A stretch of 64,000 nt of DNA from an uncultured Acetatifactor sp. (GTDB lineage: Bacteria; Bacillota; Clostridia; Lachnospirales; Lachnospiraceae): the NCBI GenBank assembly GCA_910585615.1, contig CAJUFO010000009.1, positions 1-64,000 of the forward strand, read 5' to 3'. A program made the position numbers and the translations under genes. Within the stretch, counting starts at the first letter, position 1. Each line of letters starts with the position of its first letter. The notes below the pieces were generated by a model. That model saw only the letters and a program-made list of their open reading frames with translations, had not been told where the DNA came from and searched no databases. This document shows positions 24,343 through 33,638 of the stretch, piece after piece.

Positions 24343-25311
24343 TCAGCCTTCCCCTGTCTCCAGATCCTCCGCCTCATATCCGAAGTTGTCCCTCAGATAC
24401 TGCTTCCAGTCAAACACCGCCTCCACTGCCGCGATTGCCACCTCCACCATGCTCTCGTCCGGCTCCTTGGTGGTCATCCGCTGGATGGCCATGCCCGGCG
24501 CGGACAGAATCTGTATGAAGATATTGTCGGTGCGCCCCGCCAGCCGGATAATCTCATAGGAAATCCCGGCCACCACTGGCATCAGCGCAATCCTGATGGC
24601 CACCCTGGCCACCGGGTTCTCCACCCGGATGAAGAAGAACAGCACGATGCTCACCAGGAAGACGAAGAAGATGAAGCTGGTCCCGCATCTCTTATGGAGC
24701 CTGGAGCTGCGCATCACGTTGGACGGCGTCAAAGGCCTCCCCCTCTCGATGCAGTTGATGCACTTATGCTCCGCGCCGTGATAGCGGTACAGCCTGCGGA
24801 TGTCTTTCATCAGGCTGATGCCCCAGATATACAGGATGAAGATCAGGATGCGCACCACGCCCTCGATGATGGCCATCAGGGACTGGTTGCGCAGGGAGCT
24901 TTTCAGCAAGGATGTCAGGTAATAGGGCAGCACCACGAAAATGCCCAGGGCCAACACCACCGCGAAGCAGGTGACCAGAGCCGACATCAGCTTCTCCCCT
25001 GTCTCGTTCTTCGGCTTATGCTGCCCGGAATTCCCTTTCTCCGCACCCGGCTCCTCCTCATAGAAGGAGGCCGAGAAGTTCAGGCACTTCATACCCAACA
25101 CCAGGGAATCGATGAAATTGAAGATGCCCCTGACGAGGGGAATCTCCTTCACCTTGCTGCCGGGCAGGATGCCCCTGTGATTGTCCACCTCCACGGAGAT
25201 GCCCCCGTCGGGACGCCTGACGGCCACCGCGTATTTCTCCTTGTTCTTCATCATGATGCCCTCCAGCACGGCCTGCCCGCCGATGCCGGAATAACGGCCC
25301 TTCTTTGCCAT
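24343..25311 (-). CDS. DUF1385 membrane protein
   Basis: 322 aa. Signature start (KGRYSGIGGQAVLEGIMMKN) and later RRLYRYHGAEHKCINCIERG are diagnostic for DUF1385. Four to five membrane helices are predicted. The family commonly sits next to prmC and prfA in Firmicutes; its function is unknown. Start ATG 25311 follows GGAGG by 8 bases. It is co-oriented with prmC (3-base spacing) and probably part of the rpmE-DUF1385-prmC-prfA unit, though a terminator follows rpmE. Confidence 0.92.
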   Translation of the reverse strand: MAKKGRYSGIGGQAVLEGIMMKNKEKYAVAVRRPDGGISVEVDNHRGILPGSKVKEIPLVRGIFNFIDSLVLGMKCLNFSASFYEEEPGAEKGNSGQHKPKNETGEKLMSALVTCFAVVLALGIFVVLPYYLTSLLKSSLRNQSLMAIIEGVVRILIFILYIWGISLMKDIRRLYRYHGAEHKCINCIERGRPLTPSNVMRSSRLHKRCGTSFIFFVFLVSIVLFFFIRVENPVARVAIRIALMPVVAGISYEIIRLAGRTDNIFIQILSAPGMAIQRMTTKEPDESMVEVAIAAVEAVFDWKQYLRDNFGYEAEDLETGEG

Positions 25312-25401
25312 ACTCTTATCCTCCGATATTCCCATCTCAAATAGCTCTAGCTATGGCCTCTCTCAAAAAAGCCGTCCGCTAAAGCTGTCCTGAATGTCAT
25401 T

Positions 25402-25438
25402 GTAAAAAAGGTTGAGATGCAAGCACACCTCAACCTTT
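25402..25438 (-). terminator. intrinsic terminator after rpmE
   Basis: Stem AAGGTTGAG/CTCAACCTT (25429-25437 and 25408-25416) followed on the minus strand by T6. Confidence 0.9.
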
Positions 25439-25456
25439 CCTGCGATTCCCATGACC

Positions 25457-25657
25457 TTATTTCACGCCATATTTCCGATTGAACTTCTCAATACGTCCGT
25501 CAGCCCTGGTCATCTTCTGCTGGCCAGTGTAGAAGGGATGGCATTTAGAGCATACCTCTACGTGAATCTCAGGCTTTGTAGAGCCGGTCACGAAAGTATT
25601 GCCGCAGTTACATGTCACAGTTGCCTGATAGTACTTAGGATGGATTCCTTCCTTCAT
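25457..25657 (-). CDS. rpmE: 50S ribosomal protein L31 (zinc-type)
   Basis: 66 aa, starting MKEGIHPKYYQATVTCNCGN. The Cys pattern (CNC ... CSKCHPFYTG) marks the zinc-containing form of bL31 (C+). GAGGTG lies 7 bases before the ATG at 25657; the frame runs 20 codons further 5' without support. Confidence 0.97.
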   Translation of the reverse strand: MKEGIHPKYYQATVTCNCGNTFVTGSTKPEIHVEVCSKCHPFYTGQQKMTRADGRIEKFNRKYGVK

Positions 25658-25790
25658 CTCGTTCACCTCTTCTATGATATCTTCGCAGCTGCGAAACTCA
25701 TGATATTTGACGTTCACATCCGCACTGCTTATGGAACCACAAACAGCGATATCATTGTAGCATAAGGATTATGGAGTTGCAAGTCCTATT

Positions 25791-27452
25791 TTAAATAAAT
25801 TTGTTTCTTTTTACCATCTGGACAAATTCATTATTGTTCCTGGTCCGGGCGAACATGTCCAGGATGCGGTCCGTGGCCTCATCGGACTTAAGGCCGTTCA
25901 AAGCCCGGCGCATGATGTTGATGGCATCCAGCTCCTCATTGGTCAGAAGGAGATCCTCCCTGCGGGTGCCGGACTTGGCCAGGTCTATGGCCGGGAAGAT
26001 GCGCTTCTCGGACAGCTTGCGGTCCAGAATCATCTCCATGTTGCCCGTGCTCTTGAATTCCTCATATATCACATCGTCCATCTTGCTGCCCGTGTCCACC
26101 AAAGCCGTGGCCAGGATGGTCAGGCTGCCGCCTCCGCGCATGTTCCTGGCCGCGCCGAAGAACCGCTTGGGCATATGGAGCGCCGCCGGATCCAGGCCTC
26201 CGGAAAGGGTACGGCCGCTGGGGGGCACTACCAGGTTGTAGGCTCTGGCCAGACGGGTGATGCTGTCTAACAGGATGATGACGTCCTTTTTGTGCTCCAC
26301 CAGGCGCTTGGCCCGCTCGATGACCATCTCGGACACCCTCTTGTGGTGCTCCGGCAGTTCGTCGAAGGTGGAGTAGATGACCTCCACGTTGGTGCCGATG
26401 ATGGCCTCCTTCACATCCGTCACTTCCTCAGGACGCTCGTCTATCAGCAATATCAGCATGTGCACATCCGGATTCGTGCGCAGGATGGACTTCGCCACCT
26501 CCTTCAACAGGGTAGTCTTGCCGGCCTTGGGCGGTGATACGATCATGCCTCGCTGACCCTTGCCGATGGGGCTCACCAAATCCATTACCCTCATGGCCAC
26601 GCTGCTGCTCTGGGTCTCCAGCTTGATGCGCTCATCGGGGAAGATAGGCGTCATATCCTCAAAGGCCCTGCGCTTGGACGCCTCCTCGATGGTATAGCCG
26701 TTGATGGTACGGATGAACAGCAGCGCGCTGAACTTCTCCTGCTGGGTCTTGATGCGCTTGTTGCCACGCAGGATGTCCCCGGTCTTCAGGCCGAAGCGCC
26801 GTATCTGGCTGGGGGCCACATAGACATCGTTCTCTCCGGGCAGATAGTTCTCACAGCGGATGAAGCCGTAGCCGTCCGGCATGACCTCCAGGATGCCGCT
26901 GGCCTCCTCGCCGCTGTCCAGCTCCTTGGGATAGGTCTTCTCGTCATAGACCTCGTTGGACCGGGTAGGACGCTGCGGAGCCGCAGGCTGGGCGGCGGCA
27001 GGCGCCGGGGCGCTCTGTCCTGACGCCTGAGCCCCTGTGGGTGCCGCCTGGGATGGCGCTGCCGCTGTCTGGCTTGGCGCAGACTGGGGTGTCGCAGGCG
27101 CCTTGGCAGGCTCGTCCGCTTTCTTCGTCTTCTCCGCCGGAGCCGCAGGCTCTGCCTTGTCGCTGCTCTCATCCTTTACCATTTTCTGTGCACGGTCCTT
27201 GTGCTGGGGAGAAGCGGACGAACGCTTGTTGGTCACTACTCCCTTTTTACGCACCGGTTCCGCCTCGCCGGTCTGCTGCGCCTCCTCTCTCTTGGGAGCT
27301 TTTTCCGCCTCCAGCTTCTTTATCCTCTCATCCTCAGCCAGCATAGCTTCCACAAGATCAGCCTTTTTCATAGAAGATGTACCTTTGAGCCCGCGAACCT
27401 TCGCAAGCTCTCTTAGCTGTACAAGTGGCAGTGATTCATACTTTTCTTTCAT
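25791..27452 (-). CDS. rho: transcription termination factor Rho
   Basis: 553 aa, longer than the about 420 aa of E. coli Rho because of a low-complexity N-terminal insert (about 50-165) rich in Ala, Pro, Gln, Lys and Glu. Before it is the Rho_N helix-extended-loop-helix (LVQLRELAKVRGLKGTSSMKK); after it the RNA-binding cold-shock-like domain (SGILEVMPDGYGFIRCENYL), Walker A (SPPKAGKTTLLKE) and Walker B (MLILLIDERPEEV). A hexameric helicase that ends transcription. AGGAGG lies 6 bases before the ATG. Confidence 0.96.
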   Translation of the reverse strand: MKEKYESLPLVQLRELAKVRGLKGTSSMKKADLVEAMLAEDERIKKLEAEKAPKREEAQQTGEAEPVRKKGVVTNKRSSASPQHKDRAQKMVKDESSDKAEPAAPAEKTKKADEPAKAPATPQSAPSQTAAAPSQAAPTGAQASGQSAPAPAAAQPAAPQRPTRSNEVYDEKTYPKELDSGEEASGILEVMPDGYGFIRCENYLPGENDVYVAPSQIRRFGLKTGDILRGNKRIKTQQEKFSALLFIRTINGYTIEEASKRRAFEDMTPIFPDERIKLETQSSSVAMRVMDLVSPIGKGQRGMIVSPPKAGKTTLLKEVAKSILRTNPDVHMLILLIDERPEEVTDVKEAIIGTNVEVIYSTFDELPEHHKRVSEMVIERAKRLVEHKKDVIILLDSITRLARAYNLVVPPSGRTLSGGLDPAALHMPKRFFGAARNMRGGGSLTILATALVDTGSKMDDVIYEEFKSTGNMEMILDRKLSEKRIFPAIDLAKSGTRREDLLLTNEELDAINIMRRALNGLKSDEATDRILDMFARTRNNNEFVQMVKRNKFI

Positions 27453-27654
27453 AGATTCCTCCTGATTTTAATTGTCGCAGAACAACAGAAGACACCTTAT
27501 GCATTCTATTGTCATGAATAAAGGGGGGCACAGCTTGATTAGACATTGATGTGCAGCCTTGACATGCATGGTCGAACCCATACCTCATGTCTTTATTATA
27601 ATACACTTTTCCAAAAATAGGAACCCCTAAATTATAATTACGACGAATAAAAAC

Positions 27655-27683
27655 TTGCGAAAGGGCACGAATTATTATATGAT
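27655..27683 (+). promoter_or_regulatory. promoter of malic enzyme gene
   Basis: TTGCGA (27655-27660), 17-base spacer, TATGAT (27678-27683), about 50 bases before the start codon and divergent from rho. Confidence 0.7.
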
Positions 27684-27734
27684 ACAGATAGTATGGCAGA
27701 ATATGTCAGCAAAATACAGAAAAGAGGTAATACG

Positions 27735-28883
27735 ATGACAGTCAATGAAAAAGCCCTTATGATGCACGAACAATGGAACGGCAAGCTGGAGATCACCTCC
27801 AAGGCCCCGGTAAAGTCCAGAGAAGACCTCTCCATCGCCTATACCCCCGGTGTGGCGGAGCCCTGTAAGGCCATTGCCCAGGACAAAGAGGATGCATATA
27901 AATATACCATGAAGGCCAATACCGTGGCCGTAGTCTCCGACGGGAGCGCCGTCCTGGGGCTGGGCAACATCGGCCCTCATGCCGCCATGCCCGTCATGGA
28001 GGGAAAGGCCGTCCTGTTCAAGGAATTCGGCGGCGTCAACGCGGTTCCCATCTGTCTGGACACCCAGGACACGGAGGAGATCATCAAGGCGGTCACATGG
28101 CTGGCCCCCGCTTTCGGCGGCATCAACCTGGAGGACATCAGCGCCCCAAGATGTTTCGAGATTGAAGAGCGGCTGAAGGCCACCCTGGACATCCCCGTCT
28201 TCCACGATGACCAGCACGGCACTGCCATCGTAGTGCTGGCCGGCATCATCAACGCGCTGAAAGTAGTAGGGAAGAAAAAGGAGGACTGCCGGGTGGTGGT
28301 GAACGGTGCGGGCAGCGCCGGCGTAGCCATCACAAGGCTGCTCTTGACCTATGGTTTCCCGAATATCCTGATGTGCGATAAGGTCGGCATCCTCTCCAAA
28401 GACACGGAAGGGCTGAACTGGATGCAGCGGAAGATGACGGAGGTCACCAACTTGGCCGGCGAGACGGGCACTCTGGCAGACGCCCTGAAAGGCGCGGACA
28501 TCTTTGTGGGGGTATCCGCCTCCAATATCGTGACGGCTGAAATGGTAAGTTCCATGAACCTGGACGCCATCCTCTTCGCCATGGCAAACCCCGATCCTGA
28601 AATCATGCCGGACATCGCAAAAGCTGCAGGAGCCCGGGTGGTGGGCACAGGGCGCAGCGATTTCCCCAACCAGGTGAACAACGTGGTGGCATTCCCCGGC
28701 ATCTTCAAGGGTGCCCTGGAGGGCCGGGCGACCCAGATTACGGAAGAAATGAAGCTGGCTGCCGCGGAGGCCATTGCCGGACTGGTGCCCAGGGAGGAGC
28801 TTAACGAGGACAATATCATGCCCGAAGCTTTCAACCCCAAGGTGGCAGAGCTGGTGGCAGAGGCCGTAAAGTCCCATATTTGA
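27735..28883 (+). CDS. malic enzyme (NAD(P)-dependent, small form)
   Basis: 382 aa. The short bacterial malic enzyme: SIAYTPGVAEPCKAI (about 34-48), the catalytic Lys region around VLFKEFGGVNAVP, metal ligands in FEIEERL and VFHDDQHGTA, and the Rossmann motif VVVNGAGSAGVAI. It decarboxylates malate to pyruvate with NAD(P)H. GAGG lies 7 bases before the ATG at 27735. The gene is followed by a DUF4364 gene 130 bases away. Confidence 0.95.
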   Translation: MTVNEKALMMHEQWNGKLEITSKAPVKSREDLSIAYTPGVAEPCKAIAQDKEDAYKYTMKANTVAVVSDGSAVLGLGNIGPHAAMPVMEGKAVLFKEFGGVNAVPICLDTQDTEEIIKAVTWLAPAFGGINLEDISAPRCFEIEERLKATLDIPVFHDDQHGTAIVVLAGIINALKVVGKKKEDCRVVVNGAGSAGVAITRLLLTYGFPNILMCDKVGILSKDTEGLNWMQRKMTEVTNLAGETGTLADALKGADIFVGVSASNIVTAEMVSSMNLDAILFAMANPDPEIMPDIAKAAGARVVGTGRSDFPNQVNNVVAFPGIFKGALEGRATQITEEMKLAAAEAIAGLVPREELNEDNIMPEAFNPKVAELVAEAVKSHI

Positions 28884-29014
28884 CATGACAGGCATGCGTC
28901 TGCCCCGCCTGGCGCCCCAGCGGATTTACGGACGCATTCCTTTCGTGGCCGGAAATTCTCTGCCCATGTCTGGACGCCGGGCGGGGCAGACGCGAAACTC
29001 TGATTAAGGAAGTG

Positions 29015-29539
29015 ATGCAAATGCTGCAGGATCTCCCGACCCTGTACAAATTAATCGTATTGTATATGCTGGACCGCGCGAAATTCCCCATGACCAATGC
29101 CCAGGTCAGCGATTACATCCTGGAAAAGGAATATACGAATTATCTCTCCCTCCAGCAGACGATCAGCGAGCTCACCGAGGCTCATATGGTCTCCCAGGAG
29201 ACCATCCGCAACCGCACCCATCTGTCCATCACGGCAGAGGGACGGGAGACCTTGGGCTTTTTTCAGAATCTGATTAATTATGGCATCAAGCAGGACATCG
29301 ATGCCTATTTCCGGGAAAAGGGGTATGCGCTGCGCAATGAGGTCTCCGTGCTGGGGGACTATTATTACGATGCGAAGGCAGGGGGATATGAGGCCCATCT
29401 GGTGGCCAAGGACAGAGACGTAAGCCTGGTGGACATGCGGATATCCGCGCCTACGGAGGATATCGCGGAGACAATCTGCAATAAATGGGAGGAAAAGAAT
29501 CAGAAGATTTACCAATATCTGGTGGGGGAGCTTTTTTAA
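29015..29539 (+). CDS. DUF4364 family protein
   Basis: 174 aa. The N-terminal half is a winged-helix-like domain (MLQDLPTLYKLIVLYMLDRA, QTISELTEAHMVS) and the rest matches DUF4364, a clostridial family often placed near malate or metabolism genes and thought to be regulatory. Two ATGs are close; that at 29015 follows AAGGA by 4 bases and that at 29021 by 10. Confidence 0.85.
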   Translation: MQMLQDLPTLYKLIVLYMLDRAKFPMTNAQVSDYILEKEYTNYLSLQQTISELTEAHMVSQETIRNRTHLSITAEGRETLGFFQNLINYGIKQDIDAYFREKGYALRNEVSVLGDYYYDAKAGGYEAHLVAKDRDVSLVDMRISAPTEDIAETICNKWEEKNQKIYQYLVGELF

Positions 29540-29683
29540 GGCGGAATCGGCATGGACATCGACTCCGGATTACGCTATACTGAATGCACCTGATAATCCA
29601 CGATGTTTCCTATAGGAGGTGGCCATATGCCAGGCGAAAAAGAGCTTAACGTAAATCTTCTTTCATTCAAAATTCCCCTGTGC

Positions 29684-31015
29684 TTACTTCGCCTCTTCTT
29701 TAATCCTCTGCATATGCTCCCGTATCTTCGCCTCATAGCCGTTGCCGGAAGGCTTATAGAACTCCTTCCCGTCCAGTTCATAGGGCAGGTACTGCTGCCT
29801 CACGTAATGATTGGGATAATCGTGGGCGTATTTATAGCCCGTGCCCCGGCCCAGCTTGGCCGCTCCCTTGTAGTGGGCGTCCTGGAGATGAGTGGGGATG
29901 GGCAGGTTTCCCGTGCGCCCCACCTCCTCCATGGCGGCGAAGATGCCCGCGCTGGCCGCGTTGCTCTTGGGCGCGCTGGCCACATAGGCCGCGGCCTGGG
30001 CCAGGATAATCTGGGCCTCCGGCATGCCAATCCGCTCCACGGCCAGAGAGGCGTTGGTGGCCACCACCAGGGCCTGGGGATCCGCGTTGCCCACGTCTTC
30101 GGCGGCGCATATCATAATCCTTCTGGCCACGAAGGCCACGCTTTCTCCCGCATATAGCATTCTGGCAAGGTAGTACACCGCCGCGTCCGGGTCGGAGCCC
30201 CGCATACTCTTGATGAAGGCGGAGATGGTGTCATAATGATTGTCCCCGGACTTGTCGTACCGGGCCGCCCGCTTCTGGATGCACTCCTGGGCCACGTCCA
30301 GGGTGATGTGAATCTTGCCGTCCGCACTGCGTCCGGTGCTCATGATGCCCAGCTCGATGGCGTTCAGGGCGTGCCTGGCATCCCCACCGGAGATGTCCGC
30401 CAGAAAGTCCAGGGCATCCTCGTCAATCACCGCGTCATACGCGCCCATGCCCCGCTCCGTATCATAGACCGCCTTTTTCAGAAGTCCCTTCACCGCCTCC
30501 ATGGGGATGGGCTTCAGCTCAAAGATGATAGAGCGGGACAGCAATGCCCCGTTGACCTCGAAATAGGGATTCTCCGTGGTGGCGCCTATTAATATTATGG
30601 TTCCGTCTTCCACGAAGGGCAGCAGATAGTCCTGCTGGGCTTTGTTGAAGCGGTGGATCTCATCGATGAAAAGGATGGTTCGCTTGCCGTACATTCCCTG
30701 GATTTCCTTGGCCTTGGCCACCACCTCCTCCATGTCCTTCTTTCCGGCCACGGTGGCGTTGATCTGGGTGAATTCGGCGCTGGTGGTGCTGGCGATAACC
30801 TTGGCCAAGGTGGTCTTGCCCGTGCCGGGCGGGCCATAGAAGATGACGGAGCTGATCTTGTCCGCCTGGATGGCCCGGTAGAGCAGCTTGTCCTTGCCGA
30901 TGATGTGCTCCTGCCCTGCCACCTCGTCCAGCGTCCGGGGGCGCATCCTGGCGGCCAGGGGAGCCTCCTTTTCCATGTCGTTGCTGCGCATATAGTCAAA
31001 AATATTCATGTCCAT
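29684..31015 (-). CDS. rarA: replication-associated recombination protein A
   Basis: 443 aa AAA+ ATPase of the MgsA/RarA/WRNIP1 family. Walker A GPPGTGKTTLAK (about 61-72), Walker B ILFIDEIHRFNKAQQD and sensor 1 GATTENPYFEVN are present. The C-terminal domain ends in the typical RQQYLPYEL stretch. It acts at stalled replication forks. Single gene; a well-formed ribosome site and ATG on the opposite strand at its 3' end is mentioned below. Confidence 0.95.
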   Translation of the reverse strand: MDMNIFDYMRSNDMEKEAPLAARMRPRTLDEVAGQEHIIGKDKLLYRAIQADKISSVIFYGPPGTGKTTLAKVIASTTSAEFTQINATVAGKKDMEEVVAKAKEIQGMYGKRTILFIDEIHRFNKAQQDYLLPFVEDGTIILIGATTENPYFEVNGALLSRSIIFELKPIPMEAVKGLLKKAVYDTERGMGAYDAVIDEDALDFLADISGGDARHALNAIELGIMSTGRSADGKIHITLDVAQECIQKRAARYDKSGDNHYDTISAFIKSMRGSDPDAAVYYLARMLYAGESVAFVARRIMICAAEDVGNADPQALVVATNASLAVERIGMPEAQIILAQAAAYVASAPKSNAASAGIFAAMEEVGRTGNLPIPTHLQDAHYKGAAKLGRGTGYKYAHDYPNHYVRQQYLPYELDGKEFYKPSGNGYEAKIREHMQRIKEEAK

Positions 31016-31076
31016 GCCGTTTTCTACCGTCCCTTACCACTTTCTTCCGCTTTGCCTGTGTGCAGGCACTGTTCCC

Positions 31077-32111
31077 TCAACGCTTCAGGTACACCTCGTT
31101 CTCATGGACGGTGACGGATTCCAGGCTCCTTAAGAAGCTGGAGATCCGGCTGTAGCCGAACTGCTTGAAGTCCAGCTGTCTATACTTTTTGTGCAGCTCG
31201 TCGTTGAGGCTGGCCAGGTTCTCCACCATGCCGCCGTTCTTCTCAATCATATGGCAGATTTCCCTCTCCAGCTCCTCTTTCGTCAGGGTGGAGCGGCGCT
31301 CCACGTAATACTGGCTGCTGATTTTCTTCACGTGGAGATCTGTCAGCTCCTGGTCTATCATGGTGCTCAGCTTGGAATATCCGTAATTTCGTACATCAAA
31401 ATCCGAAAACTTGTCATTCAGGCGATTTCCAAGCCGGGCCAAATCCACATGCTTCCCGCCGTTCTCATTGATCAGGGCCAGGATTACCTGGCGCACCTCG
31501 GCCAGGGACGTCACATTCTGCTCGTCAGCAGACGCCAAGTCAGCCTGAGCGCCAAACCCTCCGTAGCCGCCTGACCGGGAGCCCTTTTCGTATGAGGCGC
31601 CGCGCTCCTCCGCAGAGCTGCCGGCTCTGGCAGGGATAGCCTCCTCGATGTTCTGCTCCGCCACCAAGTTCAGGTGGATGAATCTGTTGCAGGCCCGGGT
31701 CAGAGCCAGCGGGGTCTTGGACTCGCCCATGCCCAGCACGAACATGTTCTCCTCTCTGAGCCGCATGGCCAGCCTGGTGAAGTCGCTGTCGCTGGTGACC
31801 AGGCAGAAGCCCTGGACCTTGTTCTTGTAGAGGATGTCCATGGCATCTATCACCATGGCCATGTCGGTGGCGTTCTTTCCCGTGGTGTAGGAGAACTGCT
31901 GCACCGGCATGATGGAATATTCCAAAAGCATGGCCTCCGACCAGCCGTTGCCCTTCGACCAGTTTCCGTAGATGCGCCGGTAACTGGTGGAGCCGTATTT
32001 CTCCAGCTCCTCAAATATGGTGACCGCATACTTGGAGCTGATGTTGTCCGCATCTATCAGCACCGCGAACTGCATTTTTTCATTGGACATGGTGTCCATG
32101 ATTTCTTCCAT
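31077..32111 (-). CDS. NYN-domain RNase with two LOTUS/OST-HTH domains
   Basis: 344 aa. The N-terminal NYN (PIN-like) nuclease domain has the acidic series VLIDADNIS, TDMAMVIDAMDILY and LVTSDSDFTRL with GLGMGE-like FVLGMGESKTP. A Gly/Ser/Ala linker (about 165-195) joins two LOTUS (OST-HTH) modules at about 200-265 (VDLARLGNRLNDKFSDFD, FDVRNYGYSKL) and 275-342 (MVENLASLNDELHKKY, FKQFGYSRISSFL). NYN-LOTUS proteins bind and may cut structured RNA. The ribosome site (AAGGG) is weak. Role in this organism unknown. Confidence 0.88.
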   Translation of the reverse strand: MEEIMDTMSNEKMQFAVLIDADNISSKYAVTIFEELEKYGSTSYRRIYGNWSKGNGWSEAMLLEYSIMPVQQFSYTTGKNATDMAMVIDAMDILYKNKVQGFCLVTSDSDFTRLAMRLREENMFVLGMGESKTPLALTRACNRFIHLNLVAEQNIEEAIPARAGSSAEERGASYEKGSRSGGYGGFGAQADLASADEQNVTSLAEVRQVILALINENGGKHVDLARLGNRLNDKFSDFDVRNYGYSKLSTMIDQELTDLHVKKISSQYYVERRSTLTKEELEREICHMIEKNGGMVENLASLNDELHKKYRQLDFKQFGYSRISSFLRSLESVTVHENEVYLKR

Positions 32112-32222
32112 AATCTATGACCCTTTCTATAACCTGCAAACTCCCCTATCTATACCGATAGTACCCCAAAAGCCGTACCGGCCCCTGTACACTTTACAGT
32201 CTTGGAAAATCCCTACTCACAC

Positions 32223-33638
32223 TTATCGCTTCACGCCCAGGAAATCCTCATAAACCTTACAGATATCCGCCGCATCTCTGGGATTTTGCATCTCGCAGAA
32301 TATCCGAAGCAGCGGCTCCGTCCCGGAGAAGCGGGCGATGACCCAGCCGCCGTTCTTGAAATACACCTTGGAACCGTCCAGATAGCTCACCTTCTTCACC
32401 TCAAAGGGAAGCTCGGGGAGCTTTTTCTCCTCCAGCAGGATATGGGAGATCCGCTCCTTGGTCTCCTGGTCGAAGCGGTAGTCCCGCTCCTCCATGTCGA
32501 TCCGTCCGTACTCCGCCTCCAAATCCTCCACCAGCTGGGACAACTTCCTTCCTGATGCCGCGATCATCTCCACCAGAAGCATGGCCGCGTAGATGCCGTC
32601 TTTGCCCTTGATATGCCCGCGCACGGTGAGTCCACCGGAGGATTCCCCGCCTATGACCGCGTCCGTCTCGTTCATCTTGGCAGAAATATGTTTAAAGCCC
32701 ACTGGCACTTCGTAACATTTTTCCCCGAAAGCCTCTGCCACACGATCCAGTACATGGGTAGTGCAGATATTACGGACTGCGGGGCCCTGCCATTTCTTAT
32801 ATTTCTTCAGATAATGGTACAGCAGCACCAGAATCTCGTTGGGATGCAGGAACCGCCCTGTGTCATCGATGATACCCAGCCTGTCCGCGTCCCCGTCCGT
32901 GGCGATGCCGATGTCATAATCCCCGTCCGTGACGCAAGTCTGGAGCATATGGAGCGTAGCCGCCGAGGGTGCTGGGAGCTTTCCGCCGAAGAGGGTGTCA
33001 TGCCGGTCGTGGATCACCTCCACCTCGCAGCGGGCCGTCTGCAGCAGGGTGCGGAGGGAGGTCTCGGACACGCCGTACATGGGATCCAGCACCACCCTGA
33101 GATTGCTGCGGCGGATGGCATCCATGTCCACAGCCTTCATCAGGTCGTCCAGGTATTCGTTCAGGGGATAGATTTCCCGAATCAGGCCCTGGGCCTTTGC
33201 CTTAGCGTACTCCAGCTCCTCCACCGGCTGCTCCACCTTGTCAATGTACGCCTCAATCTCCCGGGTCTGGACCTCGTCCGCGTCCCGGCCTCCCGCAGTG
33301 AAAACCTTGATGCCGTTGTAGATGGCCGGGTTGTGGCTGGCCGTTATCATCATGCCGTAGGGAAAATCATGCCGCTCCACATAGTACATGGCCAGAGGCG
33401 TGGGGCAGGACTTGTTGATCAGGCTGGCCCGGATGCCGTTTGCCGCGAACACGCAGGCCGCCCACTGCATGGCCTCCTTGGACAGGAAGCGCCTGTCATA
33501 GCCCATGACGATTCCCCGCTCCGCCACCCCCTCATCCTTCATTTTCCCGCACAATGCCCTGGCCAGAATCTGAATGTTCTGCTTCGTGAATCCATCCCCG
33601 ATGACGGCTCTCCAGCCGCCTGTCCCAAAACGAATCAT
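32223..33638 (-). CDS. phosphoglucomutase/phosphomannomutase
   Basis: 471 aa alpha-D-phosphohexomutase. The four domains show FGTGGWRAVIGDGF at the start, the phosphoserine loop MMITASHNPAIYNGIK, the metal loop ATDGDADRLGIID and the sugar-phosphate loop FSGTEPLLRIF. It interconverts hexose 1- and 6-phosphates for cell-wall or glycan precursors; specificity unresolved. GGGGAG lies 8 bases before the ATG. Upstream about 600 bases have no clear gene. Confidence 0.94.
   Translation of the reverse strand: MIRFGTGGWRAVIGDGFTKQNIQILARALCGKMKDEGVAERGIVMGYDRRFLSKEAMQWAACVFAANGIRASLINKSCPTPLAMYYVERHDFPYGMMITASHNPAIYNGIKVFTAGGRDADEVQTREIEAYIDKVEQPVEELEYAKAKAQGLIREIYPLNEYLDDLMKAVDMDAIRRSNLRVVLDPMYGVSETSLRTLLQTARCEVEVIHDRHDTLFGGKLPAPSAATLHMLQTCVTDGDYDIGIATDGDADRLGIIDDTGRFLHPNEILVLLYHYLKKYKKWQGPAVRNICTTHVLDRVAEAFGEKCYEVPVGFKHISAKMNETDAVIGGESSGGLTVRGHIKGKDGIYAAMLLVEMIAASGRKLSQLVEDLEAEYGRIDMEERDYRFDQETKERISHILLEEKKLPELPFEVKKVSYLDGSKVYFKNGGWVIARFSGTEPLLRIFCEMQNPRDAADICKVYEDFLGVKR

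Noticed and set aside
27590..27625. Possible rho promoter with TATAAT on the minus strand
   Set aside because: The -10 box is good but no acceptable -35 box lies at 16-18 bases, so it was not called.
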